Positions 58,542 through 64,000 of a DNA stretch of 64,000 bases are shown in pieces. The stretch spans positions 62,001 to 126,000 of the forward strand of contig NZ_JAPMLT010000003.1 in assembly GCF_026410385.1 (NCBI RefSeq). Reading direction: 5' to 3'. The stretch is from Tumebacillus lacus. GTDB taxonomy: Bacteria; Bacillota; Bacilli; Tumebacillales; Tumebacillaceae. A model generated the notes under the pieces. That model was not told the DNA's origin, ran no database searches, and saw only the letters and a list, made by a program, of their open reading frames with translations. Within the stretch, counting starts at the first letter, position 1. Each line of letters opens with the position of its first letter. A program made the position numbers and the translations under genes.

Positions 58542-59264
58542 TTAGCCGAAGATGCGCTCCGCACGCGCCAGGTCCGCGTGATCGTCCACTTCCACCCAAC
58601 GCAGATCGCCAACGTCGACGACGCCGAGTTGCCAACCTTCGCGGATACGCTCTTGGAACGCACGCTCGTAGTATTCGTTTTCCTCGCCCGCTTCAACCAA
58701 CTGCGCCAGATGCGCGACGATCGCCGGCACATCCTCCGCCACGATCTTGCACAGGCCGATCGACTCGCCAAGACCGCGCTCCACGGTGATCTCCTTGCTC
58801 AGTTCCGTCACATGACCTTGCTCGTCGAGGACAAATTTCATCGCTTCCTCATCGAGTTTCATCTGCATGTCGACCGCCAGCCCGCTGTGCGAAAGCCCGG
58901 CCACGCGACTCAAAATGCCTTCTTCCAAGATCAGGTCGCCGTCGGTCAGCACAAAGCCGTTCGCCAGCTCCTCATGGGCGCACAGCAGCGTGTAGCCGTT
59001 GTTCGTCTCGTCATAGCGCGCGTTGTGCACAAACGACACCTTCAGCCCGTGCTCTTGCGACCACGCGGTCGCAAACTCCGCGATCTGCTCCTGACGGTAG
59101 CCGGTCACCAACACCACTTCCTCAAACGCCTCCGTCGCCTTCGCCTGCGTCAAAAACCGCTCCAAGATCGTGCGGCCGCCGACCTCGACCAGACACTTCG
59201 GACGCACATCTGTCAACGGGCGCAGACGCGACCCGACACCTGCCAGCAAAATCACCAATTTCAT
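58542..59264 (-). CDS. sugar-/phosphocholine-type nucleotidyltransferase
   Basis: A 240-residue NTP transferase of the LicC-like group. LLAGVGSRLRPLTD-x3-PKCLVEV (about 6-29, K23) is the nucleotide loop and LTDGDLI holds the metal Asp pair. The length fits a single-domain cytidylyl- or uridylyltransferase. The start has GGAGGGGG upstream. It follows the transferase/transaminase fusion by 20 bases. Two nucleotidyltransferases in one operon suggest two different activated headgroups or a two-part product. Confidence 0.88.
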   Translation of the reverse strand: MKLVILLAGVGSRLRPLTDVRPKCLVEVGGRTILERFLTQAKATEAFEEVVLVTGYRQEQIAEFATAWSQEHGLKVSFVHNARYDETNNGYTLLCAHEELANGFVLTDGDLILEEGILSRVAGLSHSGLAVDMQMKLDEEAMKFVLDEQGHVTELSKEITVERGLGESIGLCKIVAEDVPAIVAHLAQLVEAGEENEYYERAFQERIREGWQLGVVDVGDLRWVEVDDHADLARAERIFG

Positions 59265-59284
59265 ACTCGAATGCCCCCTCCGAT

Positions 59285-61117
59285 TTAAACCGTCGCTGTT
59301 GCCTGTTGCTCCGCTTTCCGTTCAAAGCCGCGCTCCATCAGATCGAGGAACGCCAGCACGTGCTCTTCCCGCACATGGCCGATGTTGGCGATCTGGAACG
59401 CCTTGCCGAGGAACGGCCCTTTGCCGCGATAGATTACGAAATTGTGTTCTTTCACAAAGTCGTGGAACGCCTCGATGTCGATGCCTTCCGGATAATACGC
59501 CGTCGTCAGCACCCGCGACATCTGCTCTTCCTCGATCACCGTGCTCATGCCGAGCTTTTTCAAACGGTTGCGAACGAGGCTCGCCAGATAGCCGTACCGC
59601 GCCATCCGCATCTCCAGCGTGTCTGCCAGCAGTTCATCCAACGCCGTCTCGAGCGCGTAGAACAGCGACACAGCCGGCGTGTTCGGCGTTTGGTAGTACA
59701 GCTCTTCAAAATCGTAATGGCGATACAGATCCAGATAGCGCGTGCGAGCCGGACGGCCTTTCAGCGCTTGGAACGCCTCCCGTTTGCCGCAGACGAACGA
59801 CAGACCCGGCAGCGACGCCAACGCCTTGTTGGCAGACGACGTGCAGAACGTGATCTGCGCCTCTTCCACCGACAATGCCTCCGCACCGAGCGACGACACC
59901 GCGTCGACGAGGAAGTCCACCTCGTACCGCGCCAACAACGCACCAATCTCCTCAATCGGGTTCAACATCCCGGTCGACGTCTCATGATGCACCATCATCA
60001 GCGCATCAAATCCACCCGTCGCTATTTCCTGCTCGACACGTGCCAGATCGATTGCATGGCCCCAGCCAAACTCCAACACGGTGAAATCAAGCCCGTGGCA
60101 GCGCGCCAGATCGCTCAACCGGTTGCCAAACTCGCCGTTCGACAGCACCAGCAGTTTGCGACCCGGACCGTACGACGACAGCAGCGCTTCGTTCGCCGAC
60201 GTGCCGGATCCGGTGATGATCACGTTCGTGTAATCGCCGCCCTTGACGCCAAACGCCTTGTTCAATTTTGCCCGGCAGCGGGTCAGGATCTCGATAAACT
60301 CCGTCTCACGATGCCCGATGTCCGCATGGAGCAACGCCGATTTGACTTTGTGCGACACCATAACCGGTCCCGGGCAGAGCAGCACCTGCTCGGAGATGAT
60401 CGGCGACACCGGCTCGCGCTTTTCGGTAAACAGGCGGATCGCCTGCAGATAGTCGGTGACAAAGTCGACCTCGATCCACGAATTTTCCGCGACCGCTTCC
60501 AGGACAAACGGGTGCTCCCCGGCCATCGCGTTGATCGCGACCTCGTAGTAGCCGTCTTCCTGCTCCTTCAAAGCGGCAAAAAACGCACGGCTCGCCTCCG
60601 CCGAGATGCGCGCCACGCCGATGAACTCCCCGAGCGCACGACCCGACTCGATCTTTTTGTTCAAAAAGACCTTCCCGTCCGCCGCCTCTGCAACTTTCAT
60701 CTCCTCCGGCGACATGATCGACTTCGCCTCGTAGAACAGCACATTGCCTTGGCTCTGACCGATCCGGTGCATCAGTGCATCTTCAGCGATCACATCGCCG
60801 TCGAGCAAATAAAAATCATCGCCCGCCACAAATTTTTCTGCCAACGCAGCAGAAAATGCGGTCGAGGTGGTCATAAATTGTCGGTTCTCAACGAAATGTA
60901 TCTTGATCGGCCAGTTCGATGCCGCGACATGTTCGCGGATCGCTTCCCCTTCATAGCCGATCACGACGACGATCTCCGTCACGCCAGCTGTGACGAGCTG
61001 GCGAATTTGACGGGCGAGGATCGTCTCCGGGCCAATGGGCAACAACGCTTTTGGCAAAGTCTGCGTGATCGGGGCCAGACGGCCTCCGTCGCCGGCAGTC
61101 AGTAAAACCGCTTTCAT
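59285..61117 (-). CDS. nucleotidyltransferase fused to 2-aminoethylphosphonate transaminase (PntC-AEPT type)
   Basis: A 610-residue two-domain enzyme. Residues 1-240 are a nucleotidyltransferase (LTAGDGGRLAP, PKALLPIG with K23, LLDGDVI with D106 and D108). Residues about 243-600 are a class V aminotransferase closest in look to PhnW: LLCPGPVMVS at its start, ITGSGTSANEA, VDAVSSLGAE with D405, and SSANKALASLPG with PLP lysine K431. The same fusion is known as PntC-AEPT, which makes 2-aminoethylphosphonate and activates it as CMP-AEP. The start has GAGAGGGG upstream. Its neighbours supply a CDP-alcohol transferase. Confidence 0.88.
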   Translation of the reverse strand: MKAVLLTAGDGGRLAPITQTLPKALLPIGPETILARQIRQLVTAGVTEIVVVIGYEGEAIREHVAASNWPIKIHFVENRQFMTTSTAFSAALAEKFVAGDDFYLLDGDVIAEDALMHRIGQSQGNVLFYEAKSIMSPEEMKVAEAADGKVFLNKKIESGRALGEFIGVARISAEASRAFFAALKEQEDGYYEVAINAMAGEHPFVLEAVAENSWIEVDFVTDYLQAIRLFTEKREPVSPIISEQVLLCPGPVMVSHKVKSALLHADIGHRETEFIEILTRCRAKLNKAFGVKGGDYTNVIITGSGTSANEALLSSYGPGRKLLVLSNGEFGNRLSDLARCHGLDFTVLEFGWGHAIDLARVEQEIATGGFDALMMVHHETSTGMLNPIEEIGALLARYEVDFLVDAVSSLGAEALSVEEAQITFCTSSANKALASLPGLSFVCGKREAFQALKGRPARTRYLDLYRHYDFEELYYQTPNTPAVSLFYALETALDELLADTLEMRMARYGYLASLVRNRLKKLGMSTVIEEEQMSRVLTTAYYPEGIDIEAFHDFVKEHNFVIYRGKGPFLGKAFQIANIGHVREEHVLAFLDLMERGFERKAEQQATATV

Positions 61118-61132
61118 CTCCGTACCCCTCTC

Positions 61133-61840
61133 TTATCTCGAACGAAAATATCCAGCCCATGCTTTCACAGGCTTATAGACAGCAAAGAGCACGCCGATCA
61201 AGGTGACGCCGATCAGCGTCCCTTTCGCGCCCGCGATCACGATCAGCAGGCAGACGACCGCATACTGCTCGTCGATGGAAAAGTCGATGACGATCTTGCG
61301 GCGGCCGCCGGTCGGTTTGCCGTAGTTGACGCCCGTCGATGCAGAAGCCGTCTCCGCAGCAGCCCCGGTCGGGATCGCCCGGTTCATGTGCGCGTAGTAT
61401 TCCAGCAGGAACAGCATGAACAGCGAGCCCATCGCCCAGCCAAACACGGTCGCGTCTCCTGTCTGACGATAAAAACCGGCTGCCAGCGTCGACACAAAGG
61501 CAAACTCTTTGATCCGGTCGCACATCTGATCCAGCCAGCCGCCGAACGGGCTCATCTTGCCGGTGAAGCGGGCGAGCTGTCCGTCGCACCAGTCCAGCAC
61601 GTACGAGAAGTACAAGATCACCGCGCCGACGATCAGAGCGGACGTCGTCCCCTGCCAGAAGAACCAGCAGGACAAAAGCCCGAACAAAAGCGAGATCAGC
61701 GTCATCGCATTCGGGCTCATCCCCATGCGCGCCGCCAGATCCGTGATCGGGATCGACAGCCACGTGTAGCATTTGCCGAGATAATAATTGCTGTATTTTG
61801 TCACCGCTTCGATTTGGCGGTAACGCTCCATCAGAGCCAT
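61133..61840 (-). CDS. CDP-alcohol phosphatidyltransferase family protein
   Basis: A 235-residue membrane enzyme with about six helices. The catalytic signature D-x2-DG-x2-AR-x8-G-x3-D-x3-D is complete in DWCDGQLARF followed by GGWLDQMCD (about 83-108). It would transfer a headgroup from a CMP- or CDP-activated donor to an alcohol. Given the fusion gene 15 bases downstream, the donor may be CMP-aminoethylphosphonate and the product a phosphonolipid. A polar loop (about 155-180) is unusual. It leads the operon. Confidence 0.88.
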   Translation of the reverse strand: MALMERYRQIEAVTKYSNYYLGKCYTWLSIPITDLAARMGMSPNAMTLISLLFGLLSCWFFWQGTTSALIVGAVILYFSYVLDWCDGQLARFTGKMSPFGGWLDQMCDRIKEFAFVSTLAAGFYRQTGDATVFGWAMGSLFMLFLLEYYAHMNRAIPTGAAAETASASTGVNYGKPTGGRRKIVIDFSIDEQYAVVCLLIVIAGAKGTLIGVTLIGVLFAVYKPVKAWAGYFRSR

Positions 61841-61881
61841 TCCCTATTTCCCCCCGTACCTTCCGATTCTCACAAAAAAAC

Positions 61882-61911
61882 ACTATAATCTTATCATAAA
61901 TAGACTTGCAA
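61882..61911 (-). promoter_or_regulatory. promoter of the CDP-alcohol transferase operon
   Basis: TTGCAA (61906-61911) and TATAGT (61882-61887) are 18 bases apart on the minus strand, 41 bases before the ATG. Confidence 0.55.
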
Positions 61912-61932
61912 AACAGCCATCGCGACCGATGA

Positions 61933-61971
61933 AAAAACAGGGCGTCTCCGCAAACGGAAACACCCTGTTTT
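61933..61971 (-). terminator. terminator after the fRMsr gene
   Basis: AAAACAGGGTGTTTCCG and CGGAGACGCCCTGTTTT (read on the minus strand) pair with a few G-T or mismatched positions and are followed by TT. Confidence 0.7.
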
Positions 61972-61983
61972 CCTGTGTCCTTA

Positions 61984-62484
61984 CTAGGCCATGCGGCTCC
62001 AGTCGATGTGCTTGTTCAGCACTTCAACGAACGCCTCCAGACCCTCGCGATCCGCGTCGTCAAATCGCTCCGGTACCGGGCTGTCGATGTCGAGCACCCC
62101 GATCAGGCGGTCGCCGACGAGGATCGGCACGACGATCTCCGAGCGGGACGCCGCATCGCAGGCGATATGACCCGGAAACGCATGCACGTCCGGCACCACT
62201 TGCGTCACGCGCGTTTCGGCCGCCGTGCCGCACACGCCACGGCCGAGCGGAATGCGCACGCAGGCAGGTTTGCCCATAAACGGTCCGAGGATGAGCTGCT
62301 CCTCCCGCCAGAGATAGAACCCGGCCCAGTTGATCGTGTCCAGATGGACGTCGAGCAACGAAGCCGCGTTCGCCAGATTGGCGATGTAGTCGCTCTCCCC
62401 GGCGAGCAGGTGATCGAGTTGCGTGTTCAATTCCTTATAAAAGGTGGATTTGTCCCCTTCGATTTTCATTGCGACGAATGACAT
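61984..62484 (-). CDS. msrC: free methionine-R-sulfoxide reductase, GAF domain
   Basis: A 166-residue single GAF domain that reduces free methionine-R-sulfoxide. The three active-site cysteines fit the known pattern and spacing: C75 in KPACVRIPLG, C85 in GRGVCGTAA and C109 in HIACDAASRSE. NWAGFYLW is the usual substrate pocket. I start at 62484 (AGAGGAG about 12 bases upstream); the later Met in VAMKIEG has no ribosome site. It is monocistronic. Confidence 0.9.
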   Translation of the reverse strand: MSFVAMKIEGDKSTFYKELNTQLDHLLAGESDYIANLANAASLLDVHLDTINWAGFYLWREEQLILGPFMGKPACVRIPLGRGVCGTAAETRVTQVVPDVHAFPGHIACDAASRSEIVVPILVGDRLIGVLDIDSPVPERFDDADREGLEAFVEVLNKHIDWSRMA

Positions 62485-62538
62485 GTCGGTGATCGGCTCC
62501 TCTCTTCTCAACTCTATACAAGTTTACCATAGAGTCGC

Positions 62539-62697
62539 CTAGCCGAGCACCCAGATCGCGATCACAGCCACCGCCGCCAACACGCCGAGGATCGTCAGCC
62601 AGCTCTTGGCCCCGCCCTTTTTGGCAGCGGTGTCTTGGCCGTGAACGGCGTGTTGGATCTCATCGTTTCGATTCGAGTGAATGTTGAAGTCATCCAT
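62539..62697 (-). CDS. small membrane protein, 52 aa
   Basis: A polar N-terminal half (MDDFNIHSNRNDEIQHAVHG, then a Lys/Gly stretch) and a C-terminal membrane helix (about 32-51, SWLTILGVLAAVAVIAIWVLG) ending at the last residue. The start at 62697 has GGAGGTGAGG upstream; a longer frame to 62829 would run through the tcdA promoter region. Family not recognised. It is divergent from tcdA. Confidence 0.7.
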   Translation of the reverse strand: MDDFNIHSNRNDEIQHAVHGQDTAAKKGGAKSWLTILGVLAAVAVIAIWVLG

Positions 62698-62834
62698 GCT
62701 CCTCACCTCCACGACAACGAAGTGGTAGACAATTTCGAACTCACCGATTCCTTTCTGACGGTCGGAATTTATGTTATGATTCTTGGTAAATCTAGAGAAG
62801 ACATTCAGATGAGTGAAGAAGGAGTACATACGCT

Positions 62835-63584
62835 ATGTTGCATCGTTATTCTCGCACGGAACTCGTGGTCGGACCGGAGGGTCTGGAGAAATTGTGGAAC
62901 AGCACCGTCGTCGTGCTCGGCATGGGCGGCGTCGGCTCGTATGCGGTCGAAGCCCTGGCGCGCTCCGGCGTCGGTCGCCTCGTCCTCGTGGACAAAGATG
63001 ACGTCGACATCACCAACATCAACCGGCAGATCCCGGCTCTGACCCAAACGGTCGGGCAGGACAAGACCACATTGATGGCGGAGCGCGTCAAGCAGATCAA
63101 CCCGGACATCGACGTCGTGGCGCTGCGCACGTTCTACCTGGAAGACAACAAAGACATCATTTTCGAATACAACCCGGACTATGTGGTTGACGCGATCGAC
63201 ACGATCTCGGCGAAGATCCTCGCCATCGTCGAGTGCCACAAGCGCGGCATTCCGATCATCTCCTCGATGGGCGCTGCCAACAAGATCGACCCGACGGCGT
63301 TCCGCGTCATGGACATCTCCAAGACCAAGATCGACCCGATTGCGAAGATCATCCGCCGCAAGCTGAAAGACTATGGTATCTACAAAGGTGTCAAAGTCGT
63401 CTGCTCGCTGGAAAACCCGCGCAAACCGCTGGTCGACGTCACCGAAAAGATCGTCCCGGAACACGTCAAAGAAGGCGATGCCCCGCGCAAAGCCAAAAAC
63501 CCGCCGGCCTCCATCGCCTTCGTGCCGCCGGTCGCCGGCATGACCCTGGCGAGCGTGTGCGTCCGCGACATCGTCGGGATCTAA
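62835..63584 (+). CDS. tcdA: tRNA threonylcarbamoyladenosine dehydratase
   Basis: A 249-residue ThiF/E1-like enzyme that cyclises t6A37 of tRNA to ct6A using ATP. VVVLGMGGVGSYAVEALARSGVG (about 26-48) is the ATP-binding Rossmann motif, followed by LVDKDDVDITNINRQ and VDAIDTISAK. The C-terminal VCSLENPRKP and PPVAGMTLAS are typical of TcdA. The start has AAGGAG ten bases upstream. It ends in a terminator and is followed by the tandem repeats. Confidence 0.92.
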   Translation: MLHRYSRTELVVGPEGLEKLWNSTVVVLGMGGVGSYAVEALARSGVGRLVLVDKDDVDITNINRQIPALTQTVGQDKTTLMAERVKQINPDIDVVALRTFYLEDNKDIIFEYNPDYVVDAIDTISAKILAIVECHKRGIPIISSMGAANKIDPTAFRVMDISKTKIDPIAKIIRRKLKDYGIYKGVKVVCSLENPRKPLVDVTEKIVPEHVKEGDAPRKAKNPPASIAFVPPVAGMTLASVCVRDIVGI

Positions 63585-63595
63585 ACCAACACCCC

Positions 63596-63633
63596 AAACA
63601 GCCGCCGTCCCCCACAGGGACAGCGGCTGTTTT
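63596..63633 (+). terminator. terminator after tcdA
   Basis: AAACAGCCGCCGTCCC and GGGACAGCGGCTGTTT pair with one bulge and are followed by TT. Confidence 0.8.
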
Positions 63634-63700
63634 TCGTCTGTCTGAAACAAGCGACCGGATCAAAAAAGCCGCTCCACACTCAGAAAACAGCGCAAAGAAA

Positions 63701-63890
63701 GCCGCCGTTCTCTTCCAGAATACGGACGTAAATAAGAAGCCGCCGTTCGGCTTCCAGATGCGGACGAATCAAAGAAAGCAGCCGTTCTCTTCCAGATACG
63801 AACGAATCAAAGAGAGCAGCCGTTCTCTTCCAGATACGGACGTAAAAAAGAAGCCGCCGATCTGCTTCCAGATACGGCGGCTTCTTTTTT
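63701..63890. repeat. five-unit tandem repeat of about 38 bp, ending in a terminator
   Basis: Units begin at 63701, 63739, 63778, 63816 and 63853 with GCCGCCG or GCAGCCG, followed by TTCTCTTCCAGATACGGACG-like sequence. Lengths are 37-39 bases and units abut, so there are no spacers. The final unit's arms are fully complementary and make the terminator at 63844-63890. Confidence 0.8.
63844..63890 (-). terminator. terminator of the right-edge gene
   Basis: AAGAAGCCGCCG and CGGCGGCTTCTT form a 12-base stem with T tracts on both strands. The right T tract overlaps the stop codon of the partial gene. Confidence 0.85.
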
Positions 63891-64000
63891 ACGTTCTGAA
63901 CAGCACTTCTTCCCGGTCATACAACTTCACTGCCGGGATGATCAAAATCGCCGTGTACACGAGCGACGTCAGCACCGTGAGCAACAGCCCCAGCGTATTC
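63889..64000 (-). CDS. membrane protein C-terminus (probable ABC-type permease), runs off right edge
   Basis: Only the last 36 residues are present. They form a hydrophobic helix (LGLLLTVLTSLVYTAILIIP) followed by AVKLYDREEVLFRT and a TAA stop at 63889-63891. The cytoplasmic tail with Y/F-x-REE-VLFR resembles the end of NatB/YhaP-type ABC-2 permeases, but this is a weak call on so short a piece. The terminator overlaps the stop. Confidence 0.5.
   Translation of the reverse strand, partial: NTLGLLLTVLTSLVYTAILIIPAVKLYDREEVLFRT

Noticed and set aside
59306-61105. A 599-codon plus-strand frame antisense to the nucleotidyltransferase/transaminase fusion
   Set aside because: No domains and Arg/Gln/His-rich; the minus-strand fusion is complete with catalytic residues.
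63701-63890. Tandem repeats as a CRISPR array
   Set aside because: Repeat units of 37-39 bases directly abut, so no spacers exist, and no cas genes are present.

Overview
The window reads as about 64 kb of chromosome from a high-GC, Gram-positive, low-GC-phylum bacterium (Bacillota). I infer something close to Tumebacillus or Alicyclobacillaceae, from protein families and style rather than from a marker gene. The signs are strong AGGAGG-type ribosome sites, frequent TTG and GTG starts, a SAM-I riboswitch on a Bacillus-style methionine-salvage operon, a CadC-type metal regulator, and many short Rho-independent hairpins between convergent genes. No rRNA, tRNA, integrase, transposase, CRISPR array or origin was recognised. 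Both window edges cut genes: a 5'-3' exonuclease on the left and a probable membrane permease on the right.

Layout. 0-8 kb: exonuclease fragment, a pair of small paralogous proteins, a hotdog thioesterase, two tandem secreted cell-wall amidases, a VOC protein, a membrane hydrolase and a DUF3050 protein behind a TetR-like palindrome. 8-13 kb: an operon of a copper-amine-oxidase-N-like secreted protein and a 1250-residue subtilisin-like protein whose three catalytic residues are all replaced, followed by nine Ig-like repeats. 13-26 kb: hydrolase, L,D-transpeptidase, MFS, deacetylase, nagB, a frameshifted zinc-type dehydrogenase, AraC regulator, a heptad-repeat coiled-coil protein, sulfite-oxidase-like enzyme, amino-acid racemase and a MocR regulator.

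26-34.5 kb: a decayed toxin/immunity pair and an EamA/MocR pair, each bordered by a partial copy of the 3' end of mtnD, then the intact mtnWXBD operon under a SAM riboswitch, with mtnE upstream. This suggests repeated insertion or recombination at the end of mtnD. 34.5-45.2 kb: metal and redox functions, namely cadC-cadA-PCYCGC lipoprotein, chromate transporter, multicopper oxidase, and a ccdA-resA-response regulator-histidine kinase operon. 45.3-51.7 kb: two MFS transporters flank a compact operon of a heme-oxygenase-like diiron protein and two different ATP-grasp ligases, preceded by a 588-base AT-rich gap. This is my best candidate for an undescribed biosynthetic system.

51.7-57.9 kb: lipid and envelope genes (plsY, GDPD, DedA, a 31-residue membrane peptide, ftsW-like, MBL hydrolase). 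57.9-62 kb: an operon for CTP-activated headgroup chemistry, made of a CDP-alcohol phosphotransferase, a nucleotidyltransferase/2-aminoethylphosphonate-transaminase fusion, a second nucleotidyltransferase and ThpR. It points to phosphonate-decorated lipid or glycan, but no PEP mutase is in the window. 62-64 kb: fRMsr, a small membrane protein, tcdA, and a five-unit tandem repeat ending in a terminator.
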